Shown here one piece after another: positions 1 through 5,274 of a DNA stretch of 5,728 nucleotides. Source of the DNA: Negativicutes bacterium. GTDB lineage: Bacteria > Bacillota > Negativicutes > JAGOZY01. Where the stretch lies: positions 1 through 5,728 of the forward strand of contig JAGOZY010000085.1 of the NCBI GenBank assembly GCA_018058445.1, in the 5' to 3' direction. The notes under the pieces are model-generated. The model had not been told where the DNA came from, searched no databases, and was given only the letters and a program-made list of their open reading frames with translations. Numbering within the stretch: position 1 is the stretch's first letter; each line of letters begins with the position of its first letter. The position numbers were made by a program, and so were the translations under genes.

Positions 1-391
1 CGGTAATTTTTTTCTCTTCGCTGAGCCATTGAAATACCCACTTTAGTTCCTCTTCGCGTGGGCAACCCAGTGCCAATTCACTAATTTGTATGGAATTTAT
101 CCCAACTAGCACAATTTCATCAAGAGATTCGGATATCTGTGCCCACTCTTCTGGTGTGAGTGATTCCAGATCTGTTGATTGATGGTCTGCTGCTATCGAA
201 GAAATGCTAGTCCATCTCACTGATTGGAGTTGTTTAGCCCACTCTTTTACTTGCGTCCATTGCTCTTTTGCTAAAGGCTCGCAGACAATAATCATGGACC
301 TATAAGTCTCTGGTTTTGCAGGAGATTTTTCCTGCAAAACCGCGAGAACTTCTTGAACAATTCGAGTCATCCATTCCTCATTTTTATTCAT
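1..391 (-). CDS. pduM: PduM-like microcompartment assembly protein, N-terminal part (3' end outside window)
   Basis: An open frame of 130 codons without a stop runs from ATG 391 to the left edge. The start is well supported: AGGAG sits 8 nt upstream and overlaps the TAG stop of pduL, leaving 11 nt between the genes. Residues 1-22 (core EWMTRIVQEVLAVLQEK) form an amphipathic helix of the encapsulation type and resemble the start of enteric PduM as I recall it (LQRIVEEIVSRL). After a Pro/Lys linker comes a hydrophobic strand (MIIVCEPLA, 33-41), a Trp-rich region (WTQVKEWAKQL, VRWTS), an acidic Ser/Glu stretch, and a second strand EIVLVGINSIQISELALG at about 94-111. PduM (about 163 aa in Salmonella) is a compartment component of unknown mechanism whose loss disturbs assembly. 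The call rests mainly on position between pduL and the expected pduN plus the N-terminal helix; the body is too divergent for me to align with confidence. Confidence 0.72.
   Translation of the reverse strand, partial: MNKNEEWMTRIVQEVLAVLQEKSPAKPETYRSMIIVCEPLAKEQWTQVKEWAKQLQSVRWTSISSIAADHQSTDLESLTPEEWAQISESLDEIVLVGINSIQISELALGCPREEELKWVFQWLSEEKKIT
312..341. repeat. Perfect 12-bp inverted repeat with 6-nt loop inside the 5' part of pduM
   Basis: Positions 312-323 (GGTTTTGCAGGA) and 330-341 (TCCTGCAAAACC) are exact reverse complements separated by GATTTT. In the pduM transcript this is a 12-bp stem covering codons 17-27, just where the N-terminal helix passes into the Pro/Lys linker. No T-tract follows on either strand, so it does not look like an intrinsic terminator. 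Possible roles are an RNase or stability element tuning distal gene expression, a translational brake, or a protein-binding palindrome. Chance is also possible, though uncommon for this arm length. Confidence 0.7.
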
Positions 392-402
392 TATTTCTGC
401 TC

Positions 403-1047
403 CTAGACAATCGTAACGACATCGCCATTTTTTAAACCCAGGCCATTGGCTTCATCTGTGTCGACATGAAGTTCTCGACAGAAAGCTTCGCCAACACGGA
501 CTCGCACGCGCGAAAGTTGTCCTCCACGCTCACCGCCGATTGCAACGTCTACTTCTTGACGATCACAAACTCCGAGTTCTTTCGCATCAAGTGGTGATAA
601 ATGGATATGGCGAGCAGCCACGATTGCCCCTTCTTTTAAATGAACCGCCCCATGGCTCGCAACTACCATAATATCCGCTGCCCCTGAAAGATCACCTGAA
701 TCTCTCAGAGGTGCGCTAATTCCTAAGGTAAAGCTATCCGTTCGACTTATTTCAACTTGTGAGTGGGAGCGCGCAGGTCCGAGAACTCGAACTCCTGCAA
801 GCACTCCTTTAGGGCCGATCAAAGAAACAGTTTCTTTGGCCGCGTACTCTCCTATTTGGGCAAGATCTTTCATCGGCTGAAGGCGGTAGTTAGGACCAAA
901 TAAAATTTCAATATGATCTTGGGTTAGATGAATATGACGATTGGATACCCCAACCGGAATTTCATTTGAAGTTACTCTCCCCAAATTCATGCTCTCTAAT
1001 GATGCTAAAACTTGCGAAACAATTTGGGCGACCTGTTTTTCTTCCAT
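403..1047 (-). CDS. pduL: Phosphate propanoyltransferase PduL
   Basis: Phosphotransacylase (EC 2.3.1.222) that converts propionyl-CoA and phosphate to propionyl-phosphate and regenerates CoA within the compartment; unrelated to Pta. Length is 214 aa from ATG 1047. Residues 1-20 (EEKQVAQIVSQVLASLES) are an encapsulation-type amphipathic helix. Two repeated beta-barrel halves follow, each with an RHIHL motif (37-41 and 146-150). Expected zinc ligands are all present: H38, H40, E99, H147, H149 and H194; R93 matches the phosphate-binding Arg. Compared with the Rhodopseudomonas PduL structure as I remember it (H48, H50, E109, H157, H159, H204, R103), all sit at a constant offset of ten, so the enzyme looks intact. 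An in-frame GTG at 1059 would add four residues (M-V-T-K) but has no Shine-Dalgarno; ATG 1047 has GGTGA 5 nt upstream. The TAG stop is part of the pduM ribosome site. Confidence 0.95.
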   Translation of the reverse strand: MEEKQVAQIVSQVLASLESMNLGRVTSNEIPVGVSNRHIHLTQDHIEILFGPNYRLQPMKDLAQIGEYAAKETVSLIGPKGVLAGVRVLGPARSHSQVEISRTDSFTLGISAPLRDSGDLSGAADIMVVASHGAVHLKEGAIVAARHIHLSPLDAKELGVCDRQEVDVAIGGERGGQLSRVRVRVGEAFCRELHVDTDEANGLGLKNGDVVTIV

Positions 1048-1052
1048 CTTTG

Positions 1053-1057
1053 TCACC
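1053..1057 (-). promoter_or_regulatory. Shine-Dalgarno site deciding the pduL start
   Basis: GGTGA on the minus strand, complementary to the 3' end of 16S rRNA (the GGTGA part of AAGGAGGTGA), lies 5 nt before ATG 1047. Upstream of the alternative GTG at 1059 the sequence is CCTAGAAA, with no recognisable site. This favours the 214-aa over the 218-aa form. Confidence 0.55.
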
Positions 1058-1077
1058 ACTTTCTAGGTACGCTTAAC

Positions 1078-1359
1078 TTAGCCTTCCAATTTTGGAAGCA
1101 TTTTTTCAATATCGACGTGAGGACGTGGAATAACATGAGTAGATACAACTTCGCCCACTTTTTGTGCAGCAGCTGCACCACTATCAGTAGCTGCTTTAAC
1201 AGCGCCCACATCACCACGAACCATTACGGTTACTAAGCCAGATCCAATTTTTTCATAGCCGACTAAAGTCACATTTGCCGCTTTGACCATTGCATCAGCT
1301 GCCTCAATTGCACCTACTAATCCTTTTGTTTCTACCATACCTAAAGCTTCTCCACGCAT
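1078..1359 (-). CDS. pduJ: Major BMC hexamer shell protein PduJ (PduA/PduJ family)
   Basis: Single-BMC-domain shell protein, 93 aa, that forms cyclic hexamers tiling the microcompartment facets. It matches the PduA/PduJ family throughout: [20 protein letters not shown] (5-24), [20 protein letters not shown] (33-52), and [16 protein letters not shown] near the end. The pore loop KIGSG (37-41) keeps Ser40, and the hexamer-edge residues Lys26 and Arg79 (in IPRPH) are at the same positions as in Salmonella PduA. Pore passage of propanediol but not propionaldehyde is the known role of this loop. The ATG at 1359 is preceded by GGAGG with an 8-nt spacer, one of the best ribosome sites in the window, as suits an abundant structural protein. 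PduA and PduJ are hard to separate by sequence. The N-terminal [10 protein letters not shown] is PduJ-like and the position after pduK and before pduL indicates PduJ. Confidence 0.93.
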   Translation of the reverse strand: MRGEALGMVETKGLVGAIEAADAMVKAANVTLVGYEKIGSGLVTVMVRGDVGAVKAATDSGAAAAQKVGEVVSTHVIPRPHVDIEKMLPKLEG

Positions 1360-1377
1360 AATTCATACCTCCACTTT

Positions 1378-1824
1378 TTATTTTTGTTTTTTTCTTGGAT
1401 TCTTTGTCATAGTGACAGATTCACTTTGACTCGATGATTCTAATATTGGGACATCCTCTTTCATCTCCGAAGGCTCTTCGACAGATTCTAATTCTGTCGC
1501 AGAATCTTCGTCTGAATTTAGAAAGATTTTCTCCTCTAAAAGGACTGGTGGTTTTGTTACTCCAAACAAATCCGCATGAGGACGAGGAATCACTAGCGCA
1601 CTATGCAAAGAGCCACCTACTTTTAATCCGGCTTCTTTCCCAGCAGCAATTGCCGCTTGAACAGCCCCGACATCACCTTGAACTTTCAGGACAACCCAGC
1701 CGTTTCCTTTACTCAGCTCATAGCCGATAAATTGAACATTCGCTGCTTTAAGTGCCGCGTCTGCCGCCGCAAGTGTACTAGCCCAGCCACTAAATTCAAG
1801 TAAGCCAAGCGCTTTACCCTGCAT
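1378..1824 (-). CDS. pduK: BMC-domain shell protein with C-terminal extension, PduK-type
   Basis: Minor hexameric shell protein of the propanediol microcompartment, 148 aa. Residues 1-90 are one BMC domain: KALGLLEFSGWASTLAAADA at the start, the pore-region loop SKGNGW (38-43, where PduA/PduJ have KIGSGL), VQGDVGAVQAAIAAG (48-62), and the edge motif VIPRPHADLF (78-87). Residues 91-148 are an extension rich in Glu, Asp and Ser (for example SDEDSATELESVEEPSE) that ends in the basic tail KNPRKKQK; it looks disordered. The enteric PduK tail carries a cysteine cluster proposed to bind metal, but this protein contains no cysteine at all. The ATG at 1824 follows a GAGGAAGTGA ribosome site. It sits next to pduJ, its paralogue, 18 nt away. 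Assignment as PduK rests on BMC-plus-extension architecture and position, so orthology of the extension itself is uncertain. Confidence 0.87.
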   Translation of the reverse strand: MQGKALGLLEFSGWASTLAAADAALKAANVQFIGYELSKGNGWVVLKVQGDVGAVQAAIAAGKEAGLKVGGSLHSALVIPRPHADLFGVTKPPVLLEEKIFLNSDEDSATELESVEEPSEMKEDVPILESSSQSESVTMTKNPRKKQK

Positions 1825-1841
1825 TCATTTTCACTTCCTCT

Positions 1842-2192
1842 CTACCGTTCATGACTTTCTAATTCAAAAGGCTTTCCTTTCACTAGACGAGCCGCATTGA
1901 TTCCAAGTCTTCGCCATTCTAAAAGGTTCATCCCGTGAATCTGAAAAAGAGGTTCTTTTTCTGGCATTTGTCGTTGATAAAGACAGGCCGTCGCCTGATT
2001 TCCACCAATACCTACGCCAAGTATCGATAATTGTGCATTGTCATAGGCCAATTGCTCTGGTTTCCCAAAAACTCCCAGTTCACACTGCCAAGGCACACCT
2101 TCTTCTTCTAGTCCTGCCTCTAGTTCTCTTAAAAGCTCTGGCTCCATTTGTCCACTAATACGAATAGCTGGGTAAGCTTTGATATCTTTCAT
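1842..2192 (-). CDS. pduH: Diol dehydratase reactivase small subunit PduH (DdrB-type)
   Basis: Small subunit of the diol dehydratase reactivase, 116 aa, the normal length for the family. Its fold resembles the PduD beta subunit, which it is thought to displace during reactivation. Visible family features are the N-terminal PAIRISG strand, the acidic helix end ELEAGLEEEGVPW (24-36), which contains the Glu cluster E29-E31 that in the Klebsiella protein contacts the metal at the PduG interface, the ILGVGIGGNQA segment (57-67), and the diagnostic C-terminal INAARLVKGKPFE (98-110). The shared GIEEEG-type motif with PduD (95-100 there) reflects the beta-subunit-like fold. The ATG at 2192 is 4 nt after the pduG stop; its ribosome site (GAGGACGTGATC) lies in the last codons of pduG, which fits stoichiometric coupled translation. 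It is 17 nt from pduK. Confidence 0.94.
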   Translation of the reverse strand: MKDIKAYPAIRISGQMEPELLRELEAGLEEEGVPWQCELGVFGKPEQLAYDNAQLSILGVGIGGNQATACLYQRQMPEKEPLFQIHGMNLLEWRRLGINAARLVKGKPFELESHER

Positions 2193-2196
2193 CGGA

Positions 2197-4017
2197 TCAC
2201 GTCCTCGTTTCTTGATGAGATAGAGCTAAGCCTGTAGCTACCGCATTACGAGGTCCTTCGATTCCTCGAATATTGCCTCGTCCACAAACGATTCCAAATT
2301 CTGCAAGTGAGGCTGTCACCATATCAGAAATTTCTTGGTCGAGTGCACTTCCACCGACTAAAACGACAAACTCAATGTGCCGAATATTTCCAGTGGGAGC
2401 AACTCGTGCTAAAGCTCTGATGGCATTTCGAACGAACACTTTGCGTTTGGCTTCGCGACGAACTTGGCGAATACGCTCAATAGAGGTATCAAAGGGAATG
2501 GGAACCATTTGATCTGGCTTTAAAATAACAACTCGGGCAAATAAATGAGGTGGCAGGTGATCTTTGAAAAATTGTACCGTTCCATCTTCTAGGCGGATAT
2601 GATACAGGCTTTCAACTTTTGCTAAAGAGTAGCGCTTAATGTCTTCGGCAAGCTCGCCATCAGGCAGACCTAATTCAGAACGTATCAGCATCGTCACCAT
2701 ATCGCCCGCACCACCTAGATGTACCGCGGTGATCTCTCCTTTGGCCGTCATAATAGAGCCATCTGTCGATCCACCACCCATATCGAGTACTGCAATTGGA
2801 GTCGCCGTTCCAGGAGTTGTCAGTGCGCCTTGAATTGCCATGTTTGCTTCAACCCCTGCTATCAAAACAGGTATTTGAAGATGTTTCTCCAATTGATCAG
2901 CAATCTGCTGCATGGGGAGTCTGTTAGTCTTGACCATGGCGGCCAAGGCAACTACATTTTCCATCATTAGTTCGCCAGCTAATCCACCCTGAACCTTTTG
3001 GGGTAAGAAACTATCTACTGCCAGGATATCTTGAATCGCTAAATTTTTAGGGTCTTGCTGGGTCAGATCGCCCATTACCTGGCGTACACGCTCTAGCATG
3101 CCAAATACATTGGTACCTGGTTCACCGAGAATGTCTTCGATCGGCTGGACTTGCTCAACAGACTCCATAATTTTTTGTGCGCCACTATCGACATCCACTT
3201 CTACTTTTCCCCGGGCTCCTTGAATAACAAGAACTCCTGCCGGAATTGTACGAGCTTGCACATCTCCTTGGGGTGTACGAACGACAACAGCCGAGCGAGT
3301 ACCAATAAGTGTTCGAGCAATCGGTACGATCATTTTTGTTTCTTCAGCAGTTAGAGAAAAAACAGTTGCAATTCCATATGGATTTGAAAGAATTTGAATA
3401 GCTGCTCCGGGAACGGAGACTTCAAGAGCGGCTTCCATATGCAAGGGAACTTTTTCGATATATAGCACTTCATCAACGATAGGGAGAGTCTTCGTTAATC
3501 GATTCGCGATAAGTACCGCGTCATCTTGCTGACAAATTGCCCCTTGTACATCAACACCTCTAGCTAAGGCCTCGTTCATCATTTGCGCAACCACTTCAAA
3601 ATCAAACCCTTTTGGAATAATCGGAATGACTTTCGATCCAATCTGTTGGTTAAGTAGTTCGTCTATCCAGATCGTCTGTCCACAGCCGAGACCTACCCCA
3701 CCTGGGGTTGCCGGATTGTGACCAATCAAAGTTGATTCTGTGATGATTGTCTCGGTGATCGTTTCCATTGCTACGTCACCAATGACCGGAGTGGCTTCAT
3801 TCACCCGAAGTTCTGCCAAATCAGCTCGCGATTTTCCAGCTTTTGTTAAAGCCAGGTCGATCGCTTGCAAAATTCCTTCAACATTTGCAACAGTTCCTTT
3901 GATGCCCGTTGTCCGAACCAAACTACTTCCGATAAATTGCGGCTTTAGAGATTCAAAAGAAGCTAAGCAGACTTCTGTGGTCGAATTACCGATATCAATT
4001 CCTGCAATCAACTTCAT
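2197..4017 (-). CDS. pduG: Diol dehydratase reactivase large subunit PduG (DdrA-type)
   Basis: ATPase subunit of the reactivating factor, which together with PduH releases inactivated cobalamin from diol dehydratase so that fresh adenosylcobalamin can bind. Length is 606 aa (enteric PduG is about 610). It has the actin/Hsp70-like ATPase fold: phosphate-1 loop IAGIDIGNSTTEV at 4-16 (D8 nucleotide/metal site), phosphate-2 loop VLDMGGGSTDGS at 410-421, and adenosine-site motif VVLVGGSALDQE at 551-562. Between these is the swiveling-domain insertion specific to the family, with T104 (NPATPGG), D165/D166 (QQDD) and D182. These correspond within one position to Thr105, Asp166 and Asp183, which I recall as metal/subunit-interface residues in the Klebsiella oxytoca reactivase. 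The ATG at 4017 has GGAGG 8 nt upstream. The TGA stop is 4 nt before the pduH start, so the two subunits are probably translationally coupled. No defect is seen. Confidence 0.97.
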   Translation of the reverse strand: MKLIAGIDIGNSTTEVCLASFESLKPQFIGSSLVRTTGIKGTVANVEGILQAIDLALTKAGKSRADLAELRVNEATPVIGDVAMETITETIITESTLIGHNPATPGGVGLGCGQTIWIDELLNQQIGSKVIPIIPKGFDFEVVAQMMNEALARGVDVQGAICQQDDAVLIANRLTKTLPIVDEVLYIEKVPLHMEAALEVSVPGAAIQILSNPYGIATVFSLTAEETKMIVPIARTLIGTRSAVVVRTPQGDVQARTIPAGVLVIQGARGKVEVDVDSGAQKIMESVEQVQPIEDILGEPGTNVFGMLERVRQVMGDLTQQDPKNLAIQDILAVDSFLPQKVQGGLAGELMMENVVALAAMVKTNRLPMQQIADQLEKHLQIPVLIAGVEANMAIQGALTTPGTATPIAVLDMGGGSTDGSIMTAKGEITAVHLGGAGDMVTMLIRSELGLPDGELAEDIKRYSLAKVESLYHIRLEDGTVQFFKDHLPPHLFARVVILKPDQMVPIPFDTSIERIRQVRREAKRKVFVRNAIRALARVAPTGNIRHIEFVVLVGGSALDQEISDMVTASLAEFGIVCGRGNIRGIEGPRNAVATGLALSHQETRT

Positions 4018-4039
4018 TGATTATCCCTCCGCTTTTATA

Positions 4040-4558
4040 TTAGTCAGCCCGCAAGCGATTTCTACGTTCATATACTTCAGCTGCTTCGCGCACTAAAGAG
4101 GCACAAATAGTCGCTCCGTATTTTTTTTCAAGCTCACCTGCGATTGAAACAAGCTCGGCCTTGCTTGATCGATAAGGTCGCAGTGCATTATACATTTCCA
4201 AAACTCGGTCATCAGGAATTGCTGTCATTTCCGCTGCCCGGCGTAAGTTATCACCAAATTGAACTCGCCCTACATCATCAGCAATTTCAGCTTGCATACG
4301 TAGCGTTTCTGGTGTGATCCGAACCTCTTCTGAGGTAATCTGTCCTTGCAGAACTTTCTCCAATGTGATTTCACTGAGACTTTTTCCCGTAGGAGTTTTT
4401 ACAAGTTCTGGGCGCTTCGTCGCCAAAGGGTAATCTTTTTCTGAGCTGAGTCCCTGACTCTTTTTCGCAGGGCCTTCAACGGTTCCAGTGCCCTGTTCTT
4501 TCATCATCGAAGCCATTACTTCACGTACAATAGCTTCTAATTGTTGGTTATTCAACAC
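4040..4558 (-). CDS. pduE: Propanediol dehydratase small (gamma) subunit PduE
   Basis: Small subunit of diol dehydratase; it packs on the PduC barrel and completes the (alpha-beta-gamma)2 enzyme. Length is 172 aa from the GTG at 4558 (enteric PduE is about 173). Residues 2-22 (LNNQQLEAIVREVMASMM) form an amphipathic helix like that of PduD, then comes a Gly/Lys-rich linker, then the conserved domain: DYPLATKRPELVKTPTGKSL (about 42-61), ITPETLRMQAEIADDVGR (81-98), AAEMTAIPDDRVLEMYNALR (108-127) with PYRS following, and REAAEVYERR near the end. Three in-frame starts exist: GTG 4564, GTG 4558 and TTG 4555. I chose 4558 because the GGAAGG Shine-Dalgarno at 4568-4573 is 9 nt away, whereas it is only 3 nt from GTG 4564. 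The start choice is moderately sure; the identity is very sure. It lies 15 nt after pduD and 22 nt before pduG. Confidence 0.95.
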   Translation of the reverse strand: MLNNQQLEAIVREVMASMMKEQGTGTVEGPAKKSQGLSSEKDYPLATKRPELVKTPTGKSLSEITLEKVLQGQITSEEVRITPETLRMQAEIADDVGRVQFGDNLRRAAEMTAIPDDRVLEMYNALRPYRSSKAELVSIAGELEKKYGATICASLVREAAEVYERRNRLRAD

Positions 4559-4567
4559 AATCACCCA

Positions 4568-4573
4568 CCTTCC
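4568..4573 (-). promoter_or_regulatory. Shine-Dalgarno site deciding the pduE start
   Basis: GGAAGG on the minus strand directly abuts the TAA stop of pduD. Its spacing is 3 nt to GTG 4564, 9 nt to GTG 4558 and 12 nt to TTG 4555. The 9-nt spacing favours GTG 4558. A second GGTGA-like match immediately downstream (4561-4565) leaves TTG 4555 possible. Confidence 0.6.
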
Positions 4574-5254
4574 TTAAGGAAATTGAATTTTCACTTCAAC
4601 TGGTTTAGCCCCCGGAACGACATGCTCGGTTTCTTTAATGTGCAAGACTGCTGCTTTAGCTTGATAGCGTGGGCGAGTCATCTGGTCGTTTCGAGTTGGA
4701 ACTGGGGTAGGTGCTTCGCCTTTGGCGTATTTCGCGGCATTTTTACCCAGCGCTCGATAGACGCCAAGATCCAATAAGGGGGACTGCGGAAAAAGTTCCA
4801 AGTTACTTAGTGGTGGAAGGTCTTTTTGATGAATAATTGCTGTCCCTCGTGATTGAATACCAATTGCAATTCCTGATCCACTCAGTTTCGCACAATCATG
4901 AGCAACAAAAGCAACATCAGAGGTCCGGAGGACTCTGACAACTCGATATTGCACGCCCTCTTCTTCAATACCGGCAATAATTTCTCGTAAGACCTCGCTA
5001 TGAGGGATATCAACGATTGTCTTATTTTGATACTTACCAAATGCTGCTGCAAGACCAATAATCACTTCATTGGCTTGATTGCTTTTCTGTGCTTCGCCTA
5101 CTTCGGTTAAGGTCATTGCGCGGCCGGAAAACGGAGTTTCTGCCTGTTTGGCAATTGGTTTACTAGAATTATGGGTCGAATCATCCGCAAGTTGAGCGAC
5201 AATACGGCCAACTAGTTCTTTCATCATTTTTTCATCCATACTTACTTGTTGCAT
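4574..5254 (-). CDS. pduD: Propanediol dehydratase medium (beta) subunit PduD
   Basis: Medium subunit of diol dehydratase, 226 aa (enteric PduD is about 224). It supplies much of the cobalamin-binding surface facing PduC. Residues 1-24 are a predicted amphipathic helix (core [13 protein letters not shown]) followed by a flexible polar linker to about residue 45. This is the encapsulation-peptide layout shown in Salmonella PduD to target the enzyme to the compartment. The conserved core follows: TEVGEA (50-55), the [18 protein letters not shown] block (83-100), SSDVAFVA-like TSDVAFVA (111-118), [13 protein letters not shown] (126-138), [16 protein letters not shown] (146-161), [11 protein letters not shown], and [21 protein letters not shown] near the end. 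R136 replaces the Lys that enteric PduD has in QSKGT. The ATG at 5254 is preceded by AGGAGG with a 10-nt spacer. Met6 is a poorer alternative start. The gene sits between pduC and pduE as in all pdu operons. Confidence 0.97.
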   Translation of the reverse strand: MQQVSMDEKMMKELVGRIVAQLADDSTHNSSKPIAKQAETPFSGRAMTLTEVGEAQKSNQANEVIIGLAAAFGKYQNKTIVDIPHSEVLREIIAGIEEEGVQYRVVRVLRTSDVAFVAHDCAKLSGSGIAIGIQSRGTAIIHQKDLPPLSNLELFPQSPLLDLGVYRALGKNAAKYAKGEAPTPVPTRNDQMTRPRYQAKAAVLHIKETEHVVPGAKPVEVKIQFP

Positions 5255-5274
5255 CTTTAAAACACCTCCTCTTC

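Noticed and set aside
684..708. Imperfect 9-bp hairpin (one G-U pair) inside pduL on the minus strand
   Set aside because: It is imperfect, within a constrained coding region, and has no U-tract; not distinguishable from background.
1479..1505. Overlapping small palindromes (CGACAGA...TCTGTCG and ATTCTG-TCG-CAGAAT) in the pduK tail
   Set aside because: The arms are 6-7 bp and arise in a low-complexity region of repeated Glu/Ser codons, so chance is a good explanation.
1434..1730. Plus-strand open frame of 98 codons opposite pduK
   Set aside because: It lies entirely antisense to the BMC domain and tail of pduK and shows no family features; it is a shadow of the acidic, Ser-rich tail codons.
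3740..4096. Plus-strand open frame of 118 codons opposite the start of pduG and the end of pduE
   Set aside because: It overlaps two strongly conserved genes on the other strand, has no convincing ribosome site or recognisable domain, and its composition is what an antisense shadow of pduG would give.
4448..4465. GAGTC-CCT-GACTC followed by five T residues on the plus strand, terminator-like
   Set aside because: The stem is only 5 bp with a 3-nt loop, points against the operon, lies within pduE, and there is no plus-strand gene for it to end.
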